A DNA stretch of 64,000 nt from Nonomuraea endophytica (GTDB lineage: Bacteria; Actinomycetota; Actinomycetes; Streptosporangiales; Streptosporangiaceae), in the NCBI RefSeq assembly GCF_014203235.1, contig NZ_JACHIN010000024.1:1-64000 (forward strand), read 5' to 3'. The position numbers were made by a program, and so were the translations under genes. Below are positions 40,888 to 50,169 of this stretch, one piece after another. Position 1 is the first letter of the stretch. Each line of letters starts with the position of its first letter. Below the pieces are notes generated by a model. The model saw nothing but the letters and a program-made list of their open reading frames with translations, was not told the origin of the DNA and searched no databases.

Positions 40888-41835
40888 ATGACACACCCGT
40901 ACGACGCCGGACGGCACCGCGACGCCGACCCCGGCCAGCAGGACCCACCCACCCACCAGGAAACGCCGGACCCCGACACGTCGCGATCCAACGCCCTCGG
41001 CCGGCGCGCCACGTCTGGGCCAGAGGCAGCGTCCGACACTTCCAGCCCCAGCCCCAGCCCCAGCCCCAGCCCCAGCCCCAGCCCCGGGTCCGTCTCCGGG
41101 TCCAGCTCCGGGTCCGGGTCCGGGTTCGGTGAGTGGGACACGTCAGGGTCTGGCCAGCGGGACTCGCTATGGCATGACAGCGGGCCCGGTCAGGGGGACG
41201 GGCCCGATGTCTGGGAGAGCCGGCCGCGTACCCGGTGGCCGGGGGAGCCGGAGCCCGATGTGCTGGATGACTGGCCGGGGCGCGGGCACCTGAAGATGCG
41301 GGCGGTGGTGCCCGTCGCCGCCGGGATGGTGGTGCTGGCGGGGCTGGGCGCCTGGCTCGGACTGAGCGGTGGCGATCCGGACGAGCGGCCCGCCGTGGCC
41401 ACGCCCAAGATCAGCCTCATGGAGGTGCCGGGGGAGGTGGTCTTCACGCCGCTGCCGAGCCGTACCCCTGAGGAGCCCGGGACGAGCGGGCCCGCACGGG
41501 AGCCGAGCACCGAGCCCACGGCGGACGCGCGCGAGCCGACCACCAAACCCCCGGCCCAGCCGAGCGCTAAGCCCTCCACGAAGCCGAGCGCCCGGCCGAG
41601 TGCGAAACCGTCGGCCAAGCCGAGTACGAAACCGAGCACCAAACCGAGTGCGAAACCGAGCGCCAAGCCGTCCGCCAAGCCGTCCGCGAAACCGTCGGGC
41701 AAGCCGTCGGTCCAGCCGTCCGCGAAGCCCACCCAGGCGCCCACCCAGAAGCCCAGCCCGCCCCCACAGGGCGGGGATCCCGAGCCCACCTGCGACAACT
41801 GGGTGGATTGTCACGACCTGCCGCCTGACATGTGA
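40888..41835 (+). CDS. Single-pass membrane protein with Pro/Ser repeat stalk
   Basis: A 315-residue protein. The cytoplasmic part (residues 1 to about 137) is low complexity with SPSPSPSPS and GSGSGSG tracts. One transmembrane helix (VVPVAAGMVVLAGLGAWLGL) lies near residues 139-158. The outer part is a stalk of about 12 PSAKPS/PSTKPS repeats ending in a short Cys-containing tail (PTCDNWVDCHDLP). Such stalks span the cell wall. ATG 40888 is used. The function is unknown. It ends one base from the convergent exported-protein gene, which also has a repeat stalk. Confidence 0.7.
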   Translation: MTHPYDAGRHRDADPGQQDPPTHQETPDPDTSRSNALGRRATSGPEAASDTSSPSPSPSPSPSPSPGSVSGSSSGSGSGFGEWDTSGSGQRDSLWHDSGPGQGDGPDVWESRPRTRWPGEPEPDVLDDWPGRGHLKMRAVVPVAAGMVVLAGLGAWLGLSGGDPDERPAVATPKISLMEVPGEVVFTPLPSRTPEEPGTSGPAREPSTEPTADAREPTTKPPAQPSAKPSTKPSARPSAKPSAKPSTKPSTKPSAKPSAKPSAKPSAKPSGKPSVQPSAKPTQAPTQKPSPPPQGGDPEPTCDNWVDCHDLPPDM

Positions 41836-41836
41836 C

Positions 41837-43561
41837 TCACACCAGCACGAAGATCTCGCTGACACCCTTGGCCAGCGCCTGGATGTCCGCGCTCACGCTC
41901 ACCTCCGGGTTGCCCGGATCGAACAGCACCGACAGCCGCTCCCGCATGCCCTTGCCGATCAGGGCCTGCCACACCGCGTTCGGCGCCAGCCCGGCGTCGA
42001 GGATGCGGCGGTGGTCGGCGTCGTAGCTGATCCGGTGGCCCCACAGGGTGACGGTCTGCGCGCCGAGGCCGATCGCGTTGCCGACCCGGGCGTCGACCTC
42101 GGCCTGCGCGCGCTCCTTGGCCCAGGGGGAGCTCTGGCCGGAGTGGGTCAGGCCGTACTCGCGTGAGCCGATCTGCACCACGGCGTCCCATCCGAGCGCC
42201 TTGACCGCCATCCACTGCGCCTGCGCGGCGATGGCCGGGGTGATCGCGCTCTCCTGGCCGTCCAGGGTGACCTTGAAGCCGCTGTACGACTTGCCGAACA
42301 GGCCGGAGGCCACGTACACACGGTCCACCCCGGAGGTGCGGATGTAGTCGTCCACCCGCGAGCGCGTCACCAGCGGATAGCGCGAGCGCATGTCGGCGAC
42401 GCACTGCTCGGCCTGGCCGCAGCCGAGCTCGGGCACCACCACGCCCATGGCCAGCCGCTTGCCGGGCAGCTTCGCCCGCAGCTCCTTGGTCGCCTCGGCG
42501 ACGAACTGTTTGACCTGCGCCGCCGAGGTGAAGTCACGGAAGCCCAGGTAGTCGGCGAACTTCACGCCCACCACCCCCGGCCGCTTCGCCGCCGTCACCA
42601 GCTTGGCCACCGCCGCCCGGAACTGCGCGTCACCGGCGCGGAAGTCGTCGGCCAGGTCGTTCTCCACCCAGATCCGCAGCCCGGCCTTGCTCGCGGCCGT
42701 GATCGCGGTGCCGACGGGGGCGGCGGACCGCACGGTGGGCCCGGGTCCGAGCTCGTTGGAGGGCGTCGGTGAGGGTACGGCGGGCCGGCCCGTCTCACCG
42801 GTGTCACCGTTGCCGGGATCCGTCGTACCAGGGTCTGTCGTACCTGGGTCCGTCGTCCTGGAGTCTGTCGTACCAGGGTCTGTCGTACCAGGGTCCGTCG
42901 TACCTGGGTCTGTCCTACCGGGGTCCGTCGTCCTGGAGTCCGTCCTACCAGGGTCCGTCGTCCTGGAGTCTGTCGTGCCCGGGTCTGTCGTGCCGGAGTC
43001 TGATGGGGCACGGTCGGTGTTGTCGCGGTTGGCCGGGGTCATGGCGTCGGGCGGCGGGCTGGTCAGGACCTGCTTCTTGCCGTCCACGTACTTCTCGTAG
43101 GTGACCTGGTTGTTCACCATGTTGGTGCACTTGTACCAGCCGCTCGGCAGCTCCTCGCAGAACGTCTGCCCGCCCCGGCAGTTCGGCTCCTTCGACAGGT
43201 CCGTCTTCTGGTTGCAGCGCACGTAGTTCTGCGGCAACGGCTGCGCCTTCTCGAAGTTGGCACCGCCGTCCGCCGCCCAGAACGCCGCCACCTTCGCCGC
43301 GTCCTGCGGCGGCGTCAGCCATTCGCACACCACGTACGACGGGGTGTCGGCGGGCAGCACGTCCTTGCACGAGTCGCCCTGCTTCACATCCAGCGGCTTC
43401 TCCTGGGCCGACGACGGCCGCGTACCGGATGGCTCGGAGCCCGGGATGCTGCCCGGATCCGCCATCGCCAGGAACGGCATGAAGAACACCAGCGCGATCA
43501 CGATCCCGGCGACGGCGAACTGCTTCTCGCGCCGGGAGATGCCGGTGAAGAACCCTTTCAT
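41837..43561 (-). CDS. Membrane-anchored protein with repeat linker and putative TIM-barrel-like domain
   Basis: A 574-residue protein with an N-terminal membrane anchor (FAVAGIVIALVFFMPFLAM). A Cys-containing domain spans residues about 45-160, a TTDPG/TTDSR/RTDPG repeat about 184-250, and a folded region about 280-574 with LRIWVENDLADDFRAGDAQF, VVGVKFADYLG and LAMGVVVPELGCG. The latter looks like an alternating beta/alpha barrel, perhaps a glycosidase-like fold, but no catalytic residues could be assigned. The start codon overlaps the stop of the sigma-like gene by one base (TGATG), so the two are translated together. The function is unknown. Confidence 0.7.
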   Translation of the reverse strand: MKGFFTGISRREKQFAVAGIVIALVFFMPFLAMADPGSIPGSEPSGTRPSSAQEKPLDVKQGDSCKDVLPADTPSYVVCEWLTPPQDAAKVAAFWAADGGANFEKAQPLPQNYVRCNQKTDLSKEPNCRGGQTFCEELPSGWYKCTNMVNNQVTYEKYVDGKKQVLTSPPPDAMTPANRDNTDRAPSDSGTTDPGTTDSRTTDPGRTDSRTTDPGRTDPGTTDPGTTDPGTTDSRTTDPGTTDPGTTDPGNGDTGETGRPAVPSPTPSNELGPGPTVRSAAPVGTAITAASKAGLRIWVENDLADDFRAGDAQFRAAVAKLVTAAKRPGVVGVKFADYLGFRDFTSAAQVKQFVAEATKELRAKLPGKRLAMGVVVPELGCGQAEQCVADMRSRYPLVTRSRVDDYIRTSGVDRVYVASGLFGKSYSGFKVTLDGQESAITPAIAAQAQWMAVKALGWDAVVQIGSREYGLTHSGQSSPWAKERAQAEVDARVGNAIGLGAQTVTLWGHRISYDADHRRILDAGLAPNAVWQALIGKGMRERLSVLFDPGNPEVSVSADIQALAKGVSEIFVLV

Positions 43562-46524
43562 CAAATCTCCCTGCCATAGTCGTCGCCGCTGTTCGGGCTG
43601 CAGTTGCTCCAGTAGCCGCCGCCCTTCATGTCCGGCACGAACGTGCCCTTGTCCTTGGCGACCGTCCACGACACGCTCATCGTCAGCGTGCCGCCGCCGC
43701 TGGTGGTTCCGGCGGTGGTGCTGCCGTCACCGGTCCTGGTGCCCGACCACGAGACCGTGATCGTGCCGGACTCGCTGGTGGGAGCCCCCGGGCAGCCGGG
43801 ACGGCTGGCGGGCGCGCTGACCGAGTAGGAGGAGCCGGAGACGCTGACGCCGTTCGAGCCCGAGGCCGAGGTGATCTGGCACGAGCCCTCGCAGTCGAGC
43901 GAGAACGAACCCGACCGGCCCGAGCCCAGCGACGCCGACGAGGACGACAACCGCGCGCTGGGCGGCGGCGGCTTCGGCAGCTCGACCTTCTTGGCCATCG
44001 GCTGCGCCGACTCCTTCGCCGAACCCCTGTCCGGCGCCCTCGTGGGCTGCTTGGTCGGCTGCTTCGTCGGTTGTTTCGTCGGCTGGCGGGTGGGGGCCGT
44101 GGTGGGCTCGCGCGGCGGGTCCGGCGAGTCGTCGGAGCTTCTCGTGTCCGAGGGCTTCTTCGTGGTGCCGTCCTTCGGCTCGGCGGGGTTCGTGGTGGGG
44201 GAGGCGCCGACGTCGGTGGTCGGCGGCGGCGTCCGTCCCGGTATGAGCTGTTCCGGGGTCCCCAGATCCTCCTGCGGCGGGACCTCCACCTCGGGGTCGG
44301 AGCCCGGCTCGTTCAGGGTGATCACCGGCCGGGGCTGCGGGGCCGCCGCCTCGCTGACCGTGGTGGGACGGGGGCGGGCGTGAATACCCGACCACGCCAG
44401 CCCGGCCACCAGCACCCCGGCGCCGACCAGCAGCCCGACCCGCGCCACCGAACGCACCGAGATACGCGCCTCCGGGTCGGCCTCGTCGGGACGGTCCTTC
44501 CAGAACTCGTCCCACTTGCCGCCCCGCCGTTCCCACGCCCGGAACTCATCCTCGGCCAGCGGCTCATCGGGGGTGGCCACGGTGTAGGGATCGGCGAAGT
44601 CGCCCCCGTCCCCGTGCGACGGCCGGGCGTCCCCGCGCGTCGTGTCCCCGGGAGGGGGAACGGCGTCGCCGTGTGAGGGAACGGCGTCCGCCCGAGCGTC
44701 CCCGCGAGCGAGAGCGGCGTCCTCGGGAGGGGCGGCCCCGCCGGGAGGGGGGGCGGACCTGCCGGAGGCTCCGCGAGGGTCCGTCTCCTGGAGGTCGGCT
44801 CCGCGGGAGGCGGTGACTCGGCGGAGGGTGCCTGTGCCGGGGTCCGTCTCGTGGAAGTCGGTGCTGCGGAGGGGGGCGGCGGGCTCGTGGGTGGTGGGCT
44901 CGTCGGGTTCCGCGCCGTAGACGGGTGCCGCGAAAACGGGGGCCGCGTAGATGGGCGTTGTGTAGCTGGGCGTCGCGGAGCTGGGCGTCGCGTACGGGTG
45001 GCCGCGACCGGGCTGGCCCGCATGGGACGACCCGGACCTGGCCGGGCCGCCGAACCCCAGGGGCGGCCCGGCCGTCGGTCCGAGGGTGGGATCGGTGGCC
45101 TCGGCATCCGGCGCGGCGTCGGCGGCCCTGCGGTCGGCCCCGAAGGCGATCAGCGCGTCCAGATACCCGGACCCCGCCGCTTCTCCGGGCGTGTCACCGG
45201 AAGCACGCCCGGAGAAGGTGTGGTCGGCCGAAACCCCCTCGGACGAGGCGGTGGAACCCTGTCCGGAAGATCCCAGGCCGAAGAACACGCCGGTGTGCGG
45301 ACGCCCGGATGGCGTGTCGGCTGACGCCGGACCAGGCGGTGCGCCGGTCGAGAGGGGCGTGTCGGGCGGCGTGCCGGTGGCGGGGCCGGACGCCGCGTCG
45401 CCGGTGGGGGAAGGGCCCGATAACGCGCTGGTGGCGCTGAGGCTCGATGGCGCGCTGGTGGGGGCGAGGCTCGATGGCGCGCTCGTGGCGGCGAGGCCCG
45501 ATAACGCGCTGGTGGGGGCGAGGCCGGATGGCGCGAGGGTGGGGATCGGTGGCTCGTTGGAGGAGAGGCGGGGGAACGCGTCTGTTGTGGTGAAGTCCGG
45601 GCCGTAGCGGGAGGGGATCCGGCCGGGGGCAGCCGCGCCCGCCCCCGGTCGGACCCCGGCCCCGGTCGCCGTCGTGGGGTCGGCGACCGGGGTGTTCAGG
45701 GGATCGGCCGCCCGCGCGTCGGCGTATGCCGCGTGGGTGGCGGTGAGGGCGCTCGGCGGCGGCGTGGCCAGGGCGGCGCCGTCGGCCAGGCGCGCGTGCG
45801 GGACGCCGCCAAGCCCGTGCGACTGGACGGGAAACCCGTCGGCCCGCCACCCCACGGCGTCCGGGGCCAGCGGCGAGGCGAGCGGCAGCAGGTCCGACAG
45901 CGGCCCGCGCGGGACCGCTATCGGCAGGTGGGTGAGCAGGGTGGCCGCGGGCATGCCTTTGGGCGCGGCCAGACACGACACGCAGCCGTACAGGTGGCGG
46001 CCCAGGCGGGCGCGGGTGCTGCGGCTGGGCGCGGCGGCCCACTCCGCCACCCGCCCGGCCAGCTGGGCGCACCCGTGGGCGGCCCGTGCAGCGGTCACTG
46101 CGGCCAGCCAGGTCTCCAGCCGCCACGCCGCCTCCCTGACCGTGGCGTCGATCAGGGACTCCGGCACGTCGAACAGCAGGGCGATCTCGGCGTGCGGCAG
46201 GCCGTGCCGTACGGAAAGATCCAGAAGTTCCCGGTACGGCCCGTCGAGCGCGATCAGCGCCTCGGGCAGCAGGTCGGACATGCGGCTGGAACGCGCCCAC
46301 GACCCGGTGCTCGCCGGACGTGAGGCGGCCCGCGCGGCGCGGTGTGCGCGGGCCAGCGCGTAGAGCCAGGGGCGCAGCGCGGCCGGGTCGGTGACCTGGC
46401 CCGCGCGCGCCGACGCGGTCAGCAACGTGCCCGCGGCGGCCAGCTCGGCGTCGGACTCGCCAAGCTCCGTCCTGCAGTAGTCGTACAGGTGAGGCCCGTA
46501 GTGCTCACACAGTTCGCGGGACAC
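43561..46524 (-). CDS. Sigma-factor-like/zinc-finger/transmembrane/Ig-like fusion protein
   Basis: A 987-residue chimera. Residues about 1-150 resemble an ECF sigma factor (DPAALRPWLYALARAHRA region 2-like, then region-4-like DLLPEALIALDGPYRELLDL and LPHAEIALLFDVPESLID). Residues about 155-190 hold LGRHLYGCVSCLA, like the anti-sigma zinc finger. A 450-residue Ser/Thr/Pro/Gly/Ala low-complexity stretch has LAPTSAPSSL-type repeats. A transmembrane helix (LLVGAGVLVAGLAW) lies near 695-715. A KQPTKQPT stalk follows, and the end is an Ig-like domain (SGSFSLDCEGSCQITSASG). GTG 46524 has GGAGGAG. It sits 19 bases after hemB. Membrane tethering of a sigma-like domain could give signal-regulated release, but regulation or activity is unproven. 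Confidence 0.75.
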   Translation of the reverse strand: MSRELCEHYGPHLYDYCRTELGESDAELAAAGTLLTASARAGQVTDPAALRPWLYALARAHRAARAASRPASTGSWARSSRMSDLLPEALIALDGPYRELLDLSVRHGLPHAEIALLFDVPESLIDATVREAAWRLETWLAAVTAARAAHGCAQLAGRVAEWAAAPSRSTRARLGRHLYGCVSCLAAPKGMPAATLLTHLPIAVPRGPLSDLLPLASPLAPDAVGWRADGFPVQSHGLGGVPHARLADGAALATPPPSALTATHAAYADARAADPLNTPVADPTTATGAGVRPGAGAAAPGRIPSRYGPDFTTTDAFPRLSSNEPPIPTLAPSGLAPTSALSGLAATSAPSSLAPTSAPSSLSATSALSGPSPTGDAASGPATGTPPDTPLSTGAPPGPASADTPSGRPHTGVFFGLGSSGQGSTASSEGVSADHTFSGRASGDTPGEAAGSGYLDALIAFGADRRAADAAPDAEATDPTLGPTAGPPLGFGGPARSGSSHAGQPGRGHPYATPSSATPSYTTPIYAAPVFAAPVYGAEPDEPTTHEPAAPLRSTDFHETDPGTGTLRRVTASRGADLQETDPRGASGRSAPPPGGAAPPEDAALARGDARADAVPSHGDAVPPPGDTTRGDARPSHGDGGDFADPYTVATPDEPLAEDEFRAWERRGGKWDEFWKDRPDEADPEARISVRSVARVGLLVGAGVLVAGLAWSGIHARPRPTTVSEAAAPQPRPVITLNEPGSDPEVEVPPQEDLGTPEQLIPGRTPPPTTDVGASPTTNPAEPKDGTTKKPSDTRSSDDSPDPPREPTTAPTRQPTKQPTKQPTKQPTRAPDRGSAKESAQPMAKKVELPKPPPPSARLSSSSASLGSGRSGSFSLDCEGSCQITSASGSNGVSVSGSSYSVSAPASRPGCPGAPTSESGTITVSWSGTRTGDGSTTAGTTSGGGTLTMSVSWTVAKDKGTFVPDMKGGGYWSNCSPNSGDDYGREI

Positions 46525-46543
46525 GTCTCTCCTCCAGGAGGGG

Positions 46544-47521
46544 CTAGCGGTGCAGTCGCTGGGCGACCTCGGTGGCCCAGTACGTGATGACGATCCGGGC
46601 GCCGGCCCGGCGGATCGCGGTGAGGCTCTCCTCGATGGCCCGCTCGCGCTGCAGCCAGCCGTGCCCGGCGGCGGCTTCCAGCGCGGCGTACTCCCCGGAC
46701 ACCTGGTAGGCGGCGACGGGGACGTCGACCGCGTCGGCGACCCTGCGCACCACGTCGAGGTAGAGCCCGGCCGGTTTGACCATCACCAGGTCGGCGCCCT
46801 CCTCGACGTCGAGCTCGACCTCGCGCATCGACTCGCGGAGGTTGGCCGGGTCCTGCTGGTGGGTGGAGCGGGTGCCGACCAGCGACGACTCCACGGCGGT
46901 GCGGAAGGGCCCGTAGAAAGCGGAGTCGTACTTGGCGGCGTAGGCCAGGATGGGCACCCGCTGGTAGCCGGCGTCGTCGAGCCCGGCGCGGATGGCGGCG
47001 ACCTGGCCGTCCATCATGCCGCTGGGCGCCACGACGGTCGCGCCGGCGGCGGCCTGCGCGACGGCGACCCTGGAGTAGGCGCGCAGCGTCGCGTCGTTGT
47101 CGACGTCGCCGTCCGGGCCGAGCAGGCCGACGTGCCCGTGGTCGGTGTACTCGTCCAGGTTGATGTCGCCGATCACGACGGTGGCCTCGCCGACCTCGGC
47201 GGCGACGTCGGCTAGGGCGAGCTGGGCGATGCCCTCGGGGTCCCAGGCGCCGCGCCCGTCGGCGTGCTTGGCCGCGGGGACACCGAAGAGCATGATCCCG
47301 CCCACGCCGGCCTGCGCCGCGGCGGCGGCGGCCTTGCGCAGGCTCTCGCGCGTGTGCTGGACCTGGCCCGGCATGGAGGGGATGGGCCGGGGCTCCTCGA
47401 TGCCCTCGCGGACGAACAGGGGCTGCACGAGGTCCGACGGGTGCAGCCTGGTCTCGGCGACGAGCGCGCGCAACGCCGCGGTACGGCGCAGCCGCCGCGG
47501 CCGGTCGGACGGGTAACTCAT
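46544..47521 (-). CDS. hemB: Delta-aminolevulinic acid dehydratase
   Basis: A 325-residue porphobilinogen synthase, which condenses two aminolevulinate molecules. The substrate lysines lie in AYAAKYDSAFYGPFR and LVMVKPAGLYLD, and GVPAAKHADGRGAWD, VVAPSGMMDGQVAAIR and VAAYQVSGEYA are conserved. The protein looks intact and full length. Its neighbours are unusual: instead of hemC and hemD it is preceded by racemase-like and monooxygenase genes, and 2.6 kb upstream lies a HemA C-terminal domain. ATG 47521 overlaps the stop of the racemase-like gene (ATGA). Confidence 0.95.
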   Translation of the reverse strand: MSYPSDRPRRLRRTAALRALVAETRLHPSDLVQPLFVREGIEEPRPIPSMPGQVQHTRESLRKAAAAAAQAGVGGIMLFGVPAAKHADGRGAWDPEGIAQLALADVAAEVGEATVVIGDINLDEYTDHGHVGLLGPDGDVDNDATLRAYSRVAVAQAAAGATVVAPSGMMDGQVAAIRAGLDDAGYQRVPILAYAAKYDSAFYGPFRTAVESSLVGTRSTHQQDPANLRESMREVELDVEEGADLVMVKPAGLYLDVVRRVADAVDVPVAAYQVSGEYAALEAAAGHGWLQRERAIEESLTAIRRAGARIVITYWATEVAQRLHR

Positions 47522-48309
47522 GGCCGTGCCCCCAGGATCCGCTCGGCGTGCTCCAGGACGACCGCGGGCGGGCGCCGGTTCCAGTAGCCGGCGTCGGAGC
47601 GGGCGGTGATGCCGAGGTCGCGCAGCCGTACGAGATGCTCGGCGGTCTTGACGGCCAGGCCGCCGGGGTCGATCACCGGCAGCCCGTGCAGGTCGCGGAT
47701 GCCGAGGTGGACCAGGATCTCGTTCGGTATGCCCTCGGCGGGTACCAGCCATTGCGCGCCGGCTCTGGCCGCCCGCCGCGCGGCCGCCGTGTACGCGCGG
47801 ACGAACGGGTCGAAGTCCTGGGCCAGCGCCCTGGTGACCACGGCGGCCCCGTCGTCGATCATCTCGTAGGCGGCCAGCGTGGCGCCGGCGGCCCGGATGT
47901 TGTCGGTGATCGGCTCGGCCAGGTGCGGGATGAACCCGATCAGGCCCAGCCGGTGGCGTTCGTGGCGGGCGGCATGCCAGGTGGCGTCGCCGTACCCGAT
48001 GACGGGGATGGTGGCGCGCACGCGCGCGGCGGCGAGCCCGGGGTCCTGGCCGGCGCCGCTGATCCAGGCCGCGCAGCCGTCGCGCTCGGCGGTGCTGGCG
48101 GTGCGCGCGAAGAAGTCGCCGAACAGCAGGCCGAGCGGGCCGAATCCGACCAGTTCCTCGGGCAGTTCGGCGGCGTAGGTCTGCGGCGGCAGGGTGTGGA
48201 TCTCGATGGTGGTGCCGGGTCCGGCCACCTTGGACAGGTGCTCCGCGTAAAGCTTGTCGAGGAGCGGCGAGCGGCCCTCGACGGCGTGCTTCTGGAACCA
48301 GATTCGCAT
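47518..48309 (-). CDS. Asp/Glu (hydantoin) racemase-like protein lacking catalytic cysteines
   Basis: A 263-residue member of the Asp/Glu/hydantoin racemase superfamily by pattern (PGTTIEIHTLPPQTYAAELP; SGAGQDPGLAAARV; PVIGYGDATWHAARH; WLVPAEGIPNEIL). In active racemases the first and second catalytic cysteines lie where this protein has SGAGQDP and VPAEGI. Both are missing, so it is probably not a two-base racemase; it may have acquired another reaction or a binding function. It is coupled to hemB by a four-base overlap and starts one base after the FAD monooxygenase stop. Confidence 0.72.
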   Translation of the reverse strand: MRIWFQKHAVEGRSPLLDKLYAEHLSKVAGPGTTIEIHTLPPQTYAAELPEELVGFGPLGLLFGDFFARTASTAERDGCAAWISGAGQDPGLAAARVRATIPVIGYGDATWHAARHERHRLGLIGFIPHLAEPITDNIRAAGATLAAYEMIDDGAAVVTRALAQDFDPFVRAYTAAARRAARAGAQWLVPAEGIPNEILVHLGIRDLHGLPVIDPGGLAVKTAEHLVRLRDLGITARSDAGYWNRRPPAVVLEHAERILGARP

Positions 48310-48310
48310 G

Positions 48311-49456
48311 TCAGGTGTGCCTCACGGGAAGGGGGACGGTATCGAGCATGGAGGCCTTGGCCAGGTAGGCCCTGGTGGCCTCGCCGTCGGCGGCGATCGC
48401 GCGCAGCGCGGCCATGGCGGCGGGCAGCCGGGCGGCGTCGCCGTCCTGCACCCCCGCGACCCTGGCCTCGCTGGCCGGGATGACGTGGTCGACGAGGACG
48501 GCGCGGCGGCGGCGCGCCCAGCTCTCCAGCGCGGCAGGCGGCTGGTGTCCCCCGAGTACTCCGGCGAGTGTTCTGCCGAGGTCGACCGCGTCGTGGATGC
48601 CGGCGTTCATGTTGAGGCCGCCGGCGGTGGAGGTGACGTGCGCGGCGTCACCGGCGAACAGCACCCGGCCGTGTCGGAAGGAGGCGAGCACGCCGCTGGC
48701 CAGGTCGTAGCGGTGCGTGCCGAGGATGTTCAGGTCGGTGAGGGCCAGACCCGCGACCCGGCTGGGAATGGCCTCCCGGGGCGCGAGCCTGAGGATGATC
48801 CGCCAGTGGTCGGGCAGGCGGAGCAGGCTGCACGACTGGGCCGGATCGCGAACGTAGGTGAGCGGTGCCAGGCCCGGCAGCATCTCCTCCAGGCGTGAGC
48901 CGGTGAAGATCCGCAGCGCCTGGGTGGGGTAGCCGGACTGGGGGAACGGCAGGCCGAGCGCGGTCCTGACGCTGCTGTGCGCCCCGTCGGCGCCGATCAG
49001 GTAGCGGGCGCGCTCCCATCCGCCCCCGGTCCTGACCCGTACGGCGGTGCCCGTGAGAGCCACCGCCTCGACCGGGGCCCCGAACCGGACCTCGGCATGC
49101 GGGTGCGCGACGAGCTCGCCCAGCAGCAACGGCGTGAGCGCCGCCTGCTCGGCGTGCAGCCGGAAGGGATGCGCGGTGAGCCCGGCCAGGCCCGCCATCC
49201 GCATCTCCGCCAGCACGGAGCCGGCCAGGTCGCGCCACTGCACCCGGTCCACGACCACGCCGCGGGCGACGAGGCCGGCCGCGACACCGAGCTCGTCGAG
49301 CAGGTCGAGCGTGGCCGGATGGATGGTGGAGGCGCGCGAACGGGTGCCGAGCGCCGGCTCGCGTTCGAGCACGAGCACCGGCACATCCGCCCTCGCCAGC
49401 GTGAGCGCCGCGGCCAGCCCGACGGGGCCGGCTCCGGCCACGATCACGGCGCTCAT
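48311..49456 (-). CDS. FAD-dependent aromatic-type monooxygenase
   Basis: A 381-residue group A flavoprotein monooxygenase: IVAGAGPVGLAAALTLARAD (ADP binding), RYLIGADGAHSSVR (DG motif) and RVLFAGDAAHVTSTAGGLN (GD motif; also the flavin ribityl site). It should hydroxylate an aromatic or heteroaromatic ring using NAD(P)H; the substrate is unknown. It overlaps the upstream isomerase-like gene by four bases (ATGA). Presence in the HemB operon suggests a pyrrole or other ALA-derived substrate, which is speculative. Confidence 0.88.
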   Translation of the reverse strand: MSAVIVAGAGPVGLAAALTLARADVPVLVLEREPALGTRSRASTIHPATLDLLDELGVAAGLVARGVVVDRVQWRDLAGSVLAEMRMAGLAGLTAHPFRLHAEQAALTPLLLGELVAHPHAEVRFGAPVEAVALTGTAVRVRTGGGWERARYLIGADGAHSSVRTALGLPFPQSGYPTQALRIFTGSRLEEMLPGLAPLTYVRDPAQSCSLLRLPDHWRIILRLAPREAIPSRVAGLALTDLNILGTHRYDLASGVLASFRHGRVLFAGDAAHVTSTAGGLNMNAGIHDAVDLGRTLAGVLGGHQPPAALESWARRRRAVLVDHVIPASEARVAGVQDGDAARLPAAMAALRAIAADGEATRAYLAKASMLDTVPLPVRHT

Positions 49457-50169
49457 GTCGGCACCCGTTCGCCGTCACGGTGTTTCCTGCGGCCGAGCAT
49501 GACCTGCTGGCCCGCGCTGGTCAGCGCCCACCACGCGCCGCACAGGTTGGAGGTCAGCACGACCCGTTCATTGCCCTCGGCCAGCTTGCCGATCGCGCTG
49601 AGCGTGGGCATGCCGGTGCCGGTCAGCAGCAGCACCGCGTCGGGCGCCGCCCTGGCCTGCTCGATCTGGCCGACGAGCTCTTCCGTGGTCACCTCGTACG
49701 GCGCGAAGCGCTCGCCCGCCTTGACCGGGATCACCCTGGCCACCCGCACCCCGGCCGCCGTCCAGTACCTGTCGGCGTGGTCGGTCAGCCACGGCTGGTA
49801 CGGCGAGACCAGCGTGATCTCCCGCGTGCCCAGGTGTTCCAGGGCCCGCCGGGTGGCCTCGGTGGCGGAGGCGACCGGCAGGCCGAACTCCGCGCTGAGC
49901 TCCTCGCAGCGGCGCCGGTCGAGCTCGGGGCCGAGCAGGTAGCGCGAGCCGCTGCAGGCCATGACGAGGGCGTCCAGCGGCAGGCCGCCGAACGAGCGGA
50001 TCATGGCGGGCAGCGCCTCGTTGTAGGCGTCGAGGCGTTCGGCCAGTTGCAGGCCGGGCCGTACGGGGAAGCGGGTGACGTGTAGGTCCGCCCGCGCGCC
50101 CAGCAGGCGCGCGAACTCCGGCTCCACCGCCGGGTTGGCGGGCGGAACCACGACACCCACTCTGGTCAC
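49453..50169 (-). CDS. Maleate isomerase/arylmalonate decarboxylase-like protein
   Basis: A 238-residue Asp/Glu-racemase-superfamily enzyme with GVVVPPANPAVEPEF at the N-terminus, a first catalytic-type Cys in VMACSGSRY and a second Cys in LTSNLCGAWWAL. The pattern is that of maleate cis-trans isomerases and arylmalonate decarboxylases, which use one or both cysteines on carboxylic acids. GTG 50169 overlaps the upstream small gene (GTGA). Unlike the other family member in this operon its cysteines are kept. Confidence 0.8.
   Translation of the reverse strand: MTRVGVVVPPANPAVEPEFARLLGARADLHVTRFPVRPGLQLAERLDAYNEALPAMIRSFGGLPLDALVMACSGSRYLLGPELDRRRCEELSAEFGLPVASATEATRRALEHLGTREITLVSPYQPWLTDHADRYWTAAGVRVARVIPVKAGERFAPYEVTTEELVGQIEQARAAPDAVLLLTGTGMPTLSAIGKLAEGNERVVLTSNLCGAWWALTSAGQQVMLGRRKHRDGERVPT

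Noticed and set aside
47518..50169. Nicotinate-degradation (nic-type) cluster because of the FAD monooxygenase and maleate-isomerase-like gene
   Set aside because: No 2,5-dihydroxypyridine dioxygenase, amidase or hydrolase is present, and HemB does not fit.
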